From an uncultured Tenacibaculum sp. (GTDB taxonomy: Bacteria; Bacteroidota; Bacteroidia; Flavobacteriales; Flavobacteriaceae): 54,401 bases of DNA. Below, one piece after another: positions 8,918-18,042 of the stretch (position 1 is the stretch's first letter; each line of letters begins with the position of its first letter). The notes below the pieces were generated by a model. That model was not told the DNA's origin and made no database searches. It saw only the letters and a list, made by a program, of their open reading frames with translations. The stretch is from contig CANNGJ010000020.1 of the NCBI GenBank assembly GCA_947504185.1, positions 1-54,401 on the forward strand, read 5' to 3'. The translations under genes and the position numbers were made by a program.

Positions 8918-10168
8918 ATGAAAATTCAAAACTTTTCAACAACAAATGATGCCATTGCTTTTATAAAAGAATGGCTAGAAAGCGATGCTTCTCTTTCAGA
9001 ATTATTAACAGAGTCCATTACCAAAGCAAAAAACTTTGCAGATGGGAGATTAAATGAAAAATTATTTGACTTATTATCTTGGCCTACAACTGTTTCAGAA
9101 TGGATTAGTTTCATCACTGAATTTAGTCGGTGGATTCCTCATCAAAGTGGTCATGAAGGATGGCAAGACCCAGAGACTGGATATACGCAAGAGGTATATG
9201 ATCGATTATGTCATTTTTATTTTTTATTAGATCAAGAGGTTGGGGCAGATGAAAATATTATAGTACAAAATATAGAAGGCTTTAATGATTGGTTGGTTGC
9301 TTATGCTAATCTTTGGGGAGATTTTTTAAACACCCCTGAGTCTTTTAACGATACTATTTGGGAGTCTTTTAAACAGTATGCACCTTATTATAGAATTGAA
9401 GATTCTTTAGTAAATGGAAAACCTAATAGTCCTAGTGGTTGGTTAACGTTCAATCAGTTTTTTGCGAGAGAATTGAATCCAGGATTAAGACCCGTAGATT
9501 TTCCAAGTGATAACGCTGTAGTAACTGCTCCAGCGGATTGCACTTTTAGAAAAATGTATCAAATAGATGAAAATTCAAATATTCTAAGTTCAGACTCCAG
9601 TATTACTCAAACTGTTTTAAAGAAAACTCATATTATAGGTAATATTGAAAAGTTGTTAGGTGATAGTCCACATGCAGATAAGTTTGCTAATGGTACTTTT
9701 GTTCATTATTTTTTAGGACCATATTCTTATCATCGTTTTCATTCACCTGTAGCAGGTATGGTAGATGAATGTAGAGCAGTTGATGGATTAACTTATTTAG
9801 AAGTTAACATCAATGATAACAATCAATTTGACGCTCCAGACAATTCAGATTCACCAGGTGAGCCAGGTGAGGGGTATCAATTTAATCAAGCTAGAGGGAT
9901 TCTTACCATAGATACTACTTCAAGTAGTGAAGGTGATATTGGAATAGTTGCTGTTGTTCCAGTGGGAATGTGTCAAGTCTCCGGTGTTCATATGAGTGCT
10001 ACCCAAGGAAGAAACATAGCTAAAGGAGAAGAGTTTGGATACTTTTTATTTGGAGGTTCAGATATTATATTACTATTCCAAGAAGGAAAAGCACCAAAAA
10101 TAGATGACTGTAATAAATATCGCTACTATGGAACAAGTATTAGCGGTTGCCCAGATAGCCCAAAATAA
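8918..10168 (+). CDS. Phosphatidylserine decarboxylase-like protein with N-terminal extension
   Basis: The C-terminal half matches the pyruvoyl-dependent phosphatidylserine decarboxylase fold: APADC near residue 204, HYFLGPYSYHRFHSPVAG near 262-279, and FGGSDIILLF near 377. FGGSDIILLF corresponds to the self-cleavage GSS/GST region where Ser becomes the pyruvoyl group. The roughly 170-residue N-terminal part (SRWIPHQSGHEGWQDPETGY) resembles the domain found ahead of PSD in the PsiD-type decarboxylases. The substrate may therefore be a free amino acid and not phosphatidylserine. There is no PssA or other phospholipid gene beside it. It is a single-gene unit with its own terminator. Confidence 0.85.
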   Translation: MKIQNFSTTNDAIAFIKEWLESDASLSELLTESITKAKNFADGRLNEKLFDLLSWPTTVSEWISFITEFSRWIPHQSGHEGWQDPETGYTQEVYDRLCHFYFLLDQEVGADENIIVQNIEGFNDWLVAYANLWGDFLNTPESFNDTIWESFKQYAPYYRIEDSLVNGKPNSPSGWLTFNQFFARELNPGLRPVDFPSDNAVVTAPADCTFRKMYQIDENSNILSSDSSITQTVLKKTHIIGNIEKLLGDSPHADKFANGTFVHYFLGPYSYHRFHSPVAGMVDECRAVDGLTYLEVNINDNNQFDAPDNSDSPGEPGEGYQFNQARGILTIDTTSSSEGDIGIVAVVPVGMCQVSGVHMSATQGRNIAKGEEFGYFLFGGSDIILLFQEGKAPKIDDCNKYRYYGTSISGCPDSPK

Positions 10169-10195
10169 TATTTAGTATAACATTGTTTATCTACT

Positions 10196-10244
10196 ATACG
10201 ACTAAGGAATTAGCTTAAACTAACTGTTTAGTCGTATTTTTTTT
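10196..10244 (+). terminator. Rho-independent terminator after the PSD-like gene
   Basis: The arms ATACGACTAA and TTTAGTCGTAT (9-10 bp) flank a loop of about 21 bp and are followed by a run of eight T. It lies 28 bp after the stop codon. Confidence 0.82.
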
Positions 10245-10290
10245 ATGTAAAATAAATCAAATGTTGTGAACAAAACAAAGGAAAGTCTTA

Positions 10291-10321
10291 TTGTAAAGAG
10301 TTTTTAAAAAACTTATTTTTG
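10291..10321 (+). promoter_or_regulatory. Candidate Bacteroidota promoter for the YdjM-like gene
   Basis: TTG at 10291-10293 and TATTTTTG at 10314-10321 fit the -33 (TTG) and -7 (TAnnTTTG) consensus with 20 bp between them. The predicted start of transcription lies a few bases before the TTG-initiated gene at 10340. Confidence 0.6.
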
Positions 10322-10339
10322 TATCTCAAATAACTTCAT

Positions 10340-11341
10340 TTGGATTCATTAACACAAATTGTACTTGGAGCAGCCGTAGGAGAAGCTACTTTGGGAAAAA
10401 AAGTTGGAAATAAAGCTTTATTATACGGAGCTATTGCTGGCACTATTCCTGATTTAGATGTGCTATTAGGTACTTTAACCGATACTGTTACTGCTTTAGA
10501 ATGGCATAGAGGTTTTAGTCATTCTTTACTTTTTTGTGTATTATTAGCCCCAATTTTAGGTTGGCTTGTAAATAAATTAGAAAAAGAATATAATTTAGGT
10601 TGGAAACCATGGGCGAAATTATTTTTTTTAGGATTATTTACGCATCCGCTTTTAGATACATTTACTTCTTGGGGAACACAATTATTTTGGCCATTTAAAA
10701 CCCGTTTTGCATTTAACTCCATTTTTGTAATTGATCCATTTTACACGTTACCATTTTTGGTATTTACGGTATTGGTGCTTTTTTATAAACATAATTCTAA
10801 AACAAGACGCCGTTTAAATAATATTGGATTATTAATTTCTACATCCTATTTATTACTAACATTAGTAGTAAAATTGGTTGTTGAAAATAGATTTAAAGAG
10901 GCATTAGAAAATCAAAAGATAACTTATACGCAAATTAGCACACGGCCATCTCCATTAAATATAATATTATGGAATGCTAATATTGATACTTCTCACGAAT
11001 ACTTATTAGCAGATTATTCTTTTTTCGATACTCAACCCATTTGTTTTAAACCATACTTAAAACAACGAGATTTATCTGAACAGCTACTCAAATACCCAAA
11101 TACAAAGCGACTGCTGGCTATTAGTAAAGGCTGGTATATTATAGAAAAAAAAGAAAATCATTGGCTATTTAATGATTTACGTTTTGGATTAATTCCAAGA
11201 AAAGACGATAAACATTTTTTTTCGTTTTCTTATAATTTAAAAGAAAAGGATAACAAATTAATCGTAACAGAAGTTCCCAAAACTAAACGTGATGCTCAAT
11301 TTTTAATGAAAACATTGTGGCAACGTATTAAAGGGAATTAG
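10340..11341 (+). CDS. YdjM-like membrane-bound metal-dependent hydrolase
   Basis: Belongs to the LexA-binding, inner-membrane metal-dependent hydrolase-like family (YdjM, DUF457). The conserved N-terminus (M)DSLTQIVLGAAVGEATLG is present in full but begins at a TTG codon; no ATG fits, so a TTG start is well supported by family alignment. Metal-binding residues are visible in TIPDLDV, WHRGFSHSL and FTHPLLDTFTSWGTQLFWPF. Several transmembrane helices (about residues 65-175) are followed by a soluble C-terminal domain. The physiological substrate of this family is unknown. It has its own candidate promoter. Confidence 0.88.
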   Translation: MDSLTQIVLGAAVGEATLGKKVGNKALLYGAIAGTIPDLDVLLGTLTDTVTALEWHRGFSHSLLFCVLLAPILGWLVNKLEKEYNLGWKPWAKLFFLGLFTHPLLDTFTSWGTQLFWPFKTRFAFNSIFVIDPFYTLPFLVFTVLVLFYKHNSKTRRRLNNIGLLISTSYLLLTLVVKLVVENRFKEALENQKITYTQISTRPSPLNIILWNANIDTSHEYLLADYSFFDTQPICFKPYLKQRDLSEQLLKYPNTKRLLAISKGWYIIEKKENHWLFNDLRFGLIPRKDDKHFFSFSYNLKEKDNKLIVTEVPKTKRDAQFLMKTLWQRIKGN

Positions 11342-11496
11342 TAGGATATCTATTAATATAAGAACAATACTTTTAAGTTTATTACAATTCAAAAACATAT
11401 TACGACGATTCAAAGAAAAGTGATTTCATAATCTTTCTAAGGATTACATATTTGACTATTATTTAATTAAGTATCAACTTTTAAAATAGTTAACAT

Positions 11497-11913
11497 ATGA
11501 CTCCAACACAAGTTTTTTCAATTGTAGGTATGATTGCCATGCCTATGTGGATCTTAATGATCTTTTTGCCTACATGGAAAGTAACTAAACTACTAATCAA
11601 ATTTAAAGTCGTTCCACTAATCTTATCCTTCATTTATGCAATATATATAGTTCAAGCGCTATTCATAGGAGGAATGATGGATTTTGGGAGTCTAGCTTCT
11701 GTCATGAAATTATTTACTGAAGAAAATGCAGTTCTAGCAGGTTGGGTGCACTATCTAGCTTTTGACCTCTTAATTGGAATGTGGATGTTGCATCAGAATA
11801 AAACACTGAGAATACATCAATTATTAATGGCTCCTTGTTTGTTAGGAACATTCATGTTTGGACCTATTGGCTTTTTGCTTTTTATGGTGATTAAATTAAT
11901 CAAACAAAAATAA
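11497..11913 (+). CDS. ABA4-like family membrane protein
   Basis: A small integral membrane protein with four hydrophobic helices (about residues 4-26, 35-60, 80-105 and 110-135). It matches the ABA4-like/DUF4281 family, recognisable by AGWVHYLAFDLLIGMWM. Plant ABA4 is involved in neoxanthin formation; bacterial roles are unknown and the function should not be transferred. It is the first gene of a compact four-gene operon with a membrane protein, a LytS kinase and a LytTR regulator, with 2-3 bp gaps. Confidence 0.8.
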   Translation: MTPTQVFSIVGMIAMPMWILMIFLPTWKVTKLLIKFKVVPLILSFIYAIYIVQALFIGGMMDFGSLASVMKLFTEENAVLAGWVHYLAFDLLIGMWMLHQNKTLRIHQLLMAPCLLGTFMFGPIGFLLFMVIKLIKQK

Positions 11914-11915
11914 GC

Positions 11916-12716
11916 ATGAGATATATAAAACAAGTATGTAGCACCGTAAGAAAAGAAAGCCCAATATTGTTTGGAATTGTAATGATTCATGTCATTTTTG
12001 CCATAGTATCTATTTTTGGTCTTTTTATAGATAGCAGAACTTTAATGGGAGTAAATGTATGGATTAAACCGTTAAAATTTACAATTTCTGGAGCCATTTA
12101 TATCTTAACAATAGGGTATCTTATGACTTTATATCCTTATTCCAAGAGAAAGAAAAATATTCTGAACAATATTGTTTCTTGGACATTACTGTTAGAAATA
12201 GGTATTATTGTATATCAAGGATCACGAGGGGTACAGTCACATTATAATAAAGCCACTAATTTTGATAGTTTACTTTTTGCCTTTATGGGGTTGTTAATAG
12301 CTATTAATGTGATAATCATGGTATTGTTTGTATTTGATTCGATTCGATTAAAACTAAAAACTACAAAACCAGTTCAATTAGCCATTGTATTGGGTTGGAT
12401 CATTTTGGTTGTAGGAAGCTGGATTGGAGGGCAAATGATAAGTCAAATGTCTCATAACGTAGGAGTAGTAGATGGTGGTCCTGGATTACCATTGGTAAAT
12501 TGGAGTACCATTGCAGGAGATTTAAGAATAGCGCATTTCTTTGGGTTGCATGGCATACAAATAATTCCGTTATTCGCATTATGGGTATCCAATAAATGGA
12601 AAACTACCAATAGAAATCTAATGGTTACAGTAACTATTTTTGGACTTCTATATGCTTTATGGATTGGGTTTATATTTTATCAGGCAAAGCAAGGAATACC
12701 ATTAATACGCTTATAA
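11916..12716 (+). CDS. Conserved multi-pass membrane protein of unknown function
   Basis: The family name is not recognised. It has seven hydrophobic segments spread over 266 residues (for example IVMIHVIFAIVSIFGLFI, LLFAFMGLLIAINVIIMVLF and LAIVLGWIILVVGSWIGG). A conserved-looking loop carries DGGPGLPLVNWSTIAGDLRIAHFFGLHG with several polar residues and two histidines. It starts 2 bp after the ABA4-like gene and ends 3 bp before the histidine kinase. It is either the sensory or effector membrane component of that operon or simply its target. Confidence 0.75.
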   Translation: MRYIKQVCSTVRKESPILFGIVMIHVIFAIVSIFGLFIDSRTLMGVNVWIKPLKFTISGAIYILTIGYLMTLYPYSKRKKNILNNIVSWTLLLEIGIIVYQGSRGVQSHYNKATNFDSLLFAFMGLLIAINVIIMVLFVFDSIRLKLKTTKPVQLAIVLGWIILVVGSWIGGQMISQMSHNVGVVDGGPGLPLVNWSTIAGDLRIAHFFGLHGIQIIPLFALWVSNKWKTTNRNLMVTVTIFGLLYALWIGFIFYQAKQGIPLIRL

Positions 12717-12719
12717 TAC

Positions 12720-13814
12720 ATGAGACTATTTAATAAAAAAAAACGCATACAATATTTAGGGTTTAATGACATTTGGTTTTCTATAATAGGTATCCTTATT
12801 ATAAGTATAATAGCAAACTATTTATTTAATAATTTATCAGAAAGAAAATCTATAGAACTTATATTTATAGGCTGGATAGCTTCATTATTTTTTACAATTT
12901 GTGATTGGTTTATTATACGATATATATTAATTTTTTTGCGAAAAAAATATCCTGATTTTAAAGACGATTTAAAACGTATTAGTTTCCTTCTTTTAGCTAT
13001 TATTATTGTGATACTACTTGTTGATTTTATAGGAGGATCTTTTCTTGCAAAATTCTTTACCCTTTTGGGCTACAATTCTACACATACAGTACAATTAAAG
13101 GTTCTTTTACCTATTATTTTGATTACCATCATGGACATGGCAATATATGAAGCTATTTATTATTATGTTAGACTTAAAAAATCAATAAGAGAAGAAGAAC
13201 AAGCAAAGCAAGTAATGATCCAAGCGCAATTAGATACATTACGAAATCAAGCACAACCTCATTTTTTATTTAATAGTTTAAATACGTTACGTGATATTAT
13301 CGATCAAGACTCTAAAGAAGATGCAAAAGGTTTTGTAGATAATCTTTCTAATGTGTATCGTTTTATATTAGAATCTGGGAATACTAATTTAACTTCAATT
13401 AAAAAGGAGTTGAAATTTGCCAAAGCCTATGTGTATATTCAATCTGAAAGATTTGGAGACAATCTACAAATGAAATGGAATATCCCAGAAAATAAGTTAA
13501 GGTCAATGATAGTTCCTATGAGTTTACAACTATTAATAGAAAATGCTATAAAACACAATATAGTTTCTAAAGCAAAACCATTAATAATAACGATAGCTAT
13601 TAAAGGTGATTTTTTAGTCGTCCACAATAAAATTCAAGCTAAATCAACAAAAGTATCTTCTACAAAAATTGGGTTACAAAATATTAAACAGCGATATGCT
13701 TTAATTACTAATAAATTACCTGAAATTATAAACGATGGAAATCAATTTACTGTTTCATTACCGCTACTAAAACTATCTGATCAAAAGAAAAATTATGCAA
13801 ATACTAATTATTGA
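12720..13814 (+). CDS. LytS-like sensor histidine kinase
   Basis: Membrane kinase with four hydrophobic segments in the first 150 residues (about 17-37, 45-75, 86-110 and 127-150) and a short coiled linker. The H-box is NQAQPHFLFNSLNTLRDII (about residues 176-194). The N-box is LLIENAIKHNIV (near 270), and GLQNIKQRYAL serves as the G-box. Its 3' end overlaps the response regulator start by 20 bp, so the two are translationally coupled. This pair is intact, unlike the similar system at 2.9-4.4 kb. The signal is unknown; the co-transcribed membrane proteins are the best candidates for partners. Confidence 0.93.
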   Translation: MRLFNKKKRIQYLGFNDIWFSIIGILIISIIANYLFNNLSERKSIELIFIGWIASLFFTICDWFIIRYILIFLRKKYPDFKDDLKRISFLLLAIIIVILLVDFIGGSFLAKFFTLLGYNSTHTVQLKVLLPIILITIMDMAIYEAIYYYVRLKKSIREEEQAKQVMIQAQLDTLRNQAQPHFLFNSLNTLRDIIDQDSKEDAKGFVDNLSNVYRFILESGNTNLTSIKKELKFAKAYVYIQSERFGDNLQMKWNIPENKLRSMIVPMSLQLLIENAIKHNIVSKAKPLIITIAIKGDFLVVHNKIQAKSTKVSSTKIGLQNIKQRYALITNKLPEIINDGNQFTVSLPLLKLSDQKKNYANTNY

Positions 13815-14547
13815 AGATGAGCCACGTGCAGCAAATCAATTACAAAATTTATTAACTAAAAGTACTTTATACTATCAGTTATTAGATATTATTGATACTG
13901 TTGAAGATGCTATAATATGGTTTGCAAAAAATACCGCACCAGATTTAGTTTTTATGGATATTCAATTAGCAGATGGATTGAGTTTTGAAATATTTCAGAA
14001 AGTAGAAGTTGAAGCACCAATTATTTTTACAACAGCTTTTGATGAGTATGCAATTCAAGCCTTTAAGGTAAATAGTGTAGATTATTTGCTAAAACCTATT
14101 CAGCAAGACGAATTAGATACTGCATTAAACAAATTTGAAAAATCAAATACATCAAAAAACATAGAGCCTTTAGTTCTAAAAGAGCTTCTTGCTAGTATGC
14201 AAACACCTCAAAAACGTGCTGGTATATTGGTAAAAGAGGGGAGTGGCTTTGTACAAATTAAAACATCAGAATTATTATATGTGTATTCTCAAGACAGTAT
14301 AACGTTCGGAATTACCCATAATAGAAGATATATTATTGATGAAACAATAGACAAATTGTTTGCTACACTAGATACTCATAAGTTTTATAAAATAAATAGA
14401 GGACAAATTATTTCTAAAATGGCAATAGAAAAAATAGCACCATATTTTAACCATCGTGTAAAATTATTAGTTACCAATCCAAGAGATCAAGAGTTTATTG
14501 TAAGTAGGCAAAAAACAAGCAATTTTAAAGATTGGATGAACAATTAA
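13795..14547 (+). CDS. LytTR-family response regulator
   Basis: The receiver domain occupies about residues 1-120, with acidic pocket ILIIEDEPRAANQ, phosphoacceptor Asp in DLVFMDIQLADG (near residue 55), and conserved Thr and Lys in IIFTTAFDEYA and DYLLKPI. The LytTR DNA-binding domain spans about 140-245 (ILVKEGSGFVQIKTSELLYVYSQDSIT and HKFYKINRGQIIS). The gene overlaps the kinase by 20 bp. It probably autoregulates the four-gene operon starting at 11497; no matching operator was identified. Confidence 0.94.
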   Translation: MQILIIEDEPRAANQLQNLLTKSTLYYQLLDIIDTVEDAIIWFAKNTAPDLVFMDIQLADGLSFEIFQKVEVEAPIIFTTAFDEYAIQAFKVNSVDYLLKPIQQDELDTALNKFEKSNTSKNIEPLVLKELLASMQTPQKRAGILVKEGSGFVQIKTSELLYVYSQDSITFGITHNRRYIIDETIDKLFATLDTHKFYKINRGQIISKMAIEKIAPYFNHRVKLLVTNPRDQEFIVSRQKTSNFKDWMNN

Positions 14548-14659
14548 TTACTAAATAACACTTCAACTACTAAAAACTACGTTTCAACAAAAAACGCTAT
14601 AATTACCTTAATAATAAGGCAATATTTGTGATATAATAAACAACTATAAACATTATATC

Positions 14660-15946
14660 ATGAAATACAAGTTATTAATAATAGTCTTTTTTATCACTAC
14701 TGGAATGCTTTCTGCACAATCAGATAAAAACACAAATTCCTATCAACAAATAGTAAACCAAACTGATGAAATCTATGATAGTCTAGTTAAAATTAGACGA
14801 GACTTACATATACACCCTGAACTATCTAAACAAGAAAAAAGAACTTCTAAAATTGTTGCTAAATATTTAAGAAACTTAGGTTTGGAAGTAAAAACAAATA
14901 TAGGAGGGTATGGTGTCGTTGGAATTCTAAAAGGTGGTAAAAAAGGTCGAAAAATAGCTTGGCGAGCCGATATGGATGCCATAAAAACAGATGAGCCTGA
15001 TGTAGTTAGCTTTACCTCTAAAAATAAAGGTATAAGACATATATGTGGTCATGATGTTCATACAACAATTGGCTTAGGGATAGCTAATGTTTTATCGCAA
15101 CAAAAAGAAAATCTAGAAGGAACGGTTTACTTTATTTTTCAGCCTGCTGAAGAAACGTTTACTGGGGCAAAAGACATGATTGAAGATAGTCTTTTTGATA
15201 TCATTCAACCAGATGAAATTTATGGACTACATATTGGTCCTGGACCATCAGGAGAGATTAATGTTAAGGCGAATGAGTTATTTGCGTACGCAAAAACACT
15301 TCAGGTAAAATTTAAACATACTACCAATGAAAATGAGTTAAGGAATTTTATGAATACTATAGTAAAAGGTTATGTTCGCAATATTGAACAGAAGGGTTCT
15401 CCTTGGAATATTATAAATAAAATTTCAGACTCTAAAATTGGGCTAACAAACAAAGAAACTATTTTTAAAGATTACTTTATTTTACAAGGAGCTAGACTTA
15501 ATACAGATAAAGAGGTTACTTTTTATAATGCTAGTTTTCTTGAAACTGATGTAAAAAAAGTAAATAGCCTACCTCTTGAAATAAAAAAACAAATTCAGAA
15601 CTCTAAATTTAAAGATGCTTTTATTTCTATAGAGTATTCAAAGGATTCCTCAGGAACACCTATAAATGATCCTGAACTTACAAGAATTGCAACACAAACA
15701 ATTTCTAGTTTTTATACTAAAGAAATGTTTAAACCACTGTACGGACAAACCCCATATTTTGGTGAAGATTTTATATTCTATCAGCAAAAGATACCAGGTG
15801 TATTCTTTTTCTTAGGAGGATCTAATATTAAAAAAGGGATAAAATCTATGCCACATACACCAAATTTTGCTGTGGATGAAATAACCGTAAAATACGGCGT
15901 ACAATCTTTTGCTACTTTAATTTTAAAAAGAGCAAACAGTAAATAA
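14660..15946 (+). CDS. Secreted M20-family amidohydrolase/peptidase
   Basis: An exported M20 metallopeptidase/aminoacylase-like amidohydrolase. A Sec signal peptide (MKYKLLIIVFFITTGMLSAQ) is cleaved after AQS. Zinc and catalytic residues appear in order: DLHIHPELS, ADMDAIKTDEPD, ICGHDVHTTIG, PAEETFTGA and YGLHIGPGPSG. The central lid region (about 210-330) is longer and more diverged than usual, with little of the standard dimerisation domain. The final active-site segment is YFGEDFIFYQQKIPGVFFFLGG. It may cleave N-acyl amino acids or small peptides in the periplasm. Its downstream neighbour is also a secreted peptidase, 45 bp away. Confidence 0.9.
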   Translation: MKYKLLIIVFFITTGMLSAQSDKNTNSYQQIVNQTDEIYDSLVKIRRDLHIHPELSKQEKRTSKIVAKYLRNLGLEVKTNIGGYGVVGILKGGKKGRKIAWRADMDAIKTDEPDVVSFTSKNKGIRHICGHDVHTTIGLGIANVLSQQKENLEGTVYFIFQPAEETFTGAKDMIEDSLFDIIQPDEIYGLHIGPGPSGEINVKANELFAYAKTLQVKFKHTTNENELRNFMNTIVKGYVRNIEQKGSPWNIINKISDSKIGLTNKETIFKDYFILQGARLNTDKEVTFYNASFLETDVKKVNSLPLEIKKQIQNSKFKDAFISIEYSKDSSGTPINDPELTRIATQTISSFYTKEMFKPLYGQTPYFGEDFIFYQQKIPGVFFFLGGSNIKKGIKSMPHTPNFAVDEITVKYGVQSFATLILKRANSK

Positions 15947-15991
15947 ATTTAAAACTTCAATTTGTATTCATTTACAATTAATTAAAACATT

Positions 15992-17641
15992 ATGAAAAAT
16001 ATATTATTTATACTTAGCTTATTCTTATTTACACAATTATCAGCACAAGAAAATTTACAAGCAAAACACTGGCAAGAAGATCTTCGTTTTTTACAAAATA
16101 CAGTGCATAAAGAATATTCACATCTTTTTGTAAAAACAACCAAAGAAGCTTTTGATGCAGAAGTAGCAACACTCTATAAAAATATTCCAAATTTAGAATC
16201 GCATGAAATTGTGGTTGGAATGGCAAAAATTACTAGCTTGTTTAAATATGGACATACTGGCATATTTTTAAATCAAAAAGATGTTAATTTTCATTCCTTC
16301 CCATTTAATTTGTATGAGTTTAAAGATGATATTTATATTCAAGGAGTGCATAAAAACTATAAAAAAGCATTAGGTGCTAAAGTTTTAAAAGTTAATAATA
16401 TGCCAATTGAAGAAGCTCTAGAGAAAATAGCTTCTGTAACGAATTCTGAAAATTCTCAAGATTTTAAAGCATACGGGATTAATTATTTGGGTAGTCCCGA
16501 AGTATTACATGCTCAAAAAATCACAAAATCTCTTCAAAATGCGATTGTACTTACCTTAGAGAAAAATGGCAAGGTATTTACAGAGTCCTTCGTTGTAATG
16601 GGAGATGAAGAACGTGTACCTACACACCGTGGTTATGTGCATCAAAATGAGAATTGGTTAGATGCAAGAGAACAGTCTGAAACACCATTATATTTAAAAC
16701 ATCTTGACAAAATTTACTATTCGAAGTACTTGGATAAAGAAAAAGCAATGTATATAAGACATAGTAGAATAGCTGATGATAGAGAAGAAAATACAAAAGA
16801 CTTTTATAACCGTGTTTTTGATTTTGTTGAGAATAATGATGTTGAGAAATTAATTATTGATGTTCGTTTAAATGGCGGTGGTAATAGTTATTTAAATAAA
16901 TCAATTATTACAGGAATTATTGAAACTAAAAAGATTAATAAAGTTGGTAGTTTATATGTAATTATTGGTAAACATACTTATTCAGCTGCTCAAAACTTAG
17001 TAAATGAGTTACACAATTATACAAACGCCATTTTTGTAGGTGAACCAACCGCTGAGAATGTGAATTTTTGGGGAGATGCACGTCCAGTAACTTTACCAAA
17101 TAGTGGCATAGTAGCTCAGTTATCATACGCTTGGTGGCAAGGAAAACCTGCATGGGAATATACTGAATGGTTAGCACCACAAGTTCCTGTAAAAATGAGT
17201 TATTTAGAATATGCATCTAACCAAGATCCAGTACTTGATGCTGCATTATCTTTTTCTGGAAAAGATTTTATTTTAAATCCTATGCAATATATAAGAGAAT
17301 TATATATGGCTGGAGATGCGCAAAAGTTGGCAACAGAAATTGTTAAAATGATACAAGACCCTAGATATGCTTTTTTCGATTTTGAAGCTGAATTAAGTAA
17401 ATCTGCTCATCGTATGTTAGGTATTAGTAGTCGAAATGAAGAAAAACAAGCAGCAATTCAAATATTTTCGTTTATAACCCAACTTTTTCCTAATTCAATT
17501 AAAGCTTATAAAAACTTAGCTGAAGCTTACTTAGAAATTGGAGATAAAGAAAAGGCTAAAGCTTTATTAAATAAAACAATTGCTATGGATCCAAATGAGA
17601 AAATAGCTAAAAATATTAAAGAAATGCTTCATAAAAACTAA
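15992..17641 (+). CDS. Secreted S41-family peptidase with C-terminal TPR
   Basis: Signal peptide MKNILFILSLFLFTQLSAQ is followed by an N-terminal helical region, a tail-specific protease (S41) domain with VEKLIIDVRLNGGGNSYLNK, and the catalytic serine in GKHTYSAAQNLVNEL (near residue 332). A C-terminal TPR-like region carries AYKNLAEAYLEIGDKEKAKALLNKTI (about 508-534). No PDZ domain is obvious. Such proteins in Bacteroidota are cell-envelope or lipid-anchored peptidases of unknown substrate. It lies directly after the M20 amidohydrolase and is followed by a terminator. Confidence 0.88.
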   Translation: MKNILFILSLFLFTQLSAQENLQAKHWQEDLRFLQNTVHKEYSHLFVKTTKEAFDAEVATLYKNIPNLESHEIVVGMAKITSLFKYGHTGIFLNQKDVNFHSFPFNLYEFKDDIYIQGVHKNYKKALGAKVLKVNNMPIEEALEKIASVTNSENSQDFKAYGINYLGSPEVLHAQKITKSLQNAIVLTLEKNGKVFTESFVVMGDEERVPTHRGYVHQNENWLDAREQSETPLYLKHLDKIYYSKYLDKEKAMYIRHSRIADDREENTKDFYNRVFDFVENNDVEKLIIDVRLNGGGNSYLNKSIITGIIETKKINKVGSLYVIIGKHTYSAAQNLVNELHNYTNAIFVGEPTAENVNFWGDARPVTLPNSGIVAQLSYAWWQGKPAWEYTEWLAPQVPVKMSYLEYASNQDPVLDAALSFSGKDFILNPMQYIRELYMAGDAQKLATEIVKMIQDPRYAFFDFEAELSKSAHRMLGISSRNEEKQAAIQIFSFITQLFPNSIKAYKNLAEAYLEIGDKEKAKALLNKTIAMDPNEKIAKNIKEMLHKN

Positions 17642-17670
17642 CTAATAGTACTATTCAAATACTAACTTGT

Positions 17671-17708
17671 TATACCCGTCTGTTATAAGTCGGGTATAAT
17701 TTTGTTTT
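17671..17708 (+). terminator. Terminator after the S41 peptidase gene
   Basis: Perfect 8-bp arms TATACCCG and CGGGTATA with a 12-bp loop are followed by ATTTTGTTTT. The element sits 30 bp past the stop codon. Confidence 0.7.
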
Positions 17709-17775
17709 ACAAATTTCAATTGGAGCTGTACAGAATTTTTATCAAAAAACTCAAGATAAACTTTGTTGAAATGGA

Positions 17776-17801
17776 GGAGGAAGCGTAATATGTGTGGAAT
17801 G
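17776..17801 (+). repeat. Imperfect 26-27-bp repeat, copy outside the element
   Basis: This copy (GGAGGAAGCGTAATATG followed by TGTGGAATG) closely resembles 18166-18192 inside the element (GGAGGGAAGCGCAATGTG then TGTGGAATG), differing by a one-base indel and two or three substitutions. Its presence on both sides of the left junction hints that an earlier related insertion left remains here. Confidence 0.6.
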
Positions 17802-17839
17802 AAATTGTAGCAGAATTTACAAATACATATCTTTGATAT

Positions 17840-18010
17840 ATGACAGAGCAATATTCCAATATAATGTGTGAATCTAATTCTTTTAAATCAAAAGGAATTG
17901 AAATATTGAGGATAGAAGAACTTTATAAAAGAAAAGAAAGTTTAGAAAAACCGCATTTATTAGACTTTTATCTATTTATCTTTTTAAAATATCTATTACA
18001 CATCATTTAG
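17840..18010 (+). CDS. Possible small protein running into the left direct repeat
   Basis: An open frame of 56 residues starts MTEQYSNIMCESNSFKSKG, continues with a charged helical stretch (IEILRIEELYKRKESLEK), and ends in a hydrophobic tail (FYLFIFLKYLLHII). It stops ten bases inside the 42-bp direct repeat, so its C-terminus would be shaped by the integration boundary. There is no convincing ribosome-binding or promoter signal and no recognisable family. It may be a gene fragment or chance. Confidence 0.25.
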   Translation: MTEQYSNIMCESNSFKSKGIEILRIEELYKRKESLEKPHLLDFYLFIFLKYLLHII

Positions 18011-18042
18011 TTTTGATTAGCGTTATTTTTTTGTACTATAAT
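18001..18042 (+). repeat. Left 42-bp direct repeat (attL-type junction)
   Basis: Identical over 42 bp to 30846-30887. It begins CATCATTTAGTTTTGATTAG and ends TTGTACTATAAT. On the inner side the XerC-like arm at 18031-18041 is followed by TGTTCTGCG and then TTATGTAACTT, an imperfect XerD-like arm with 9 and not 6 bp between the arms. This is expected for the hybrid junction left by an element that mimics dif. Confidence 0.92.

Noticed and set aside
17651..17851. 66-residue open frame on the minus strand
   Set aside because: It lies in gene-poor flank, crosses the terminator of the S41 gene and has no family or membrane pattern.
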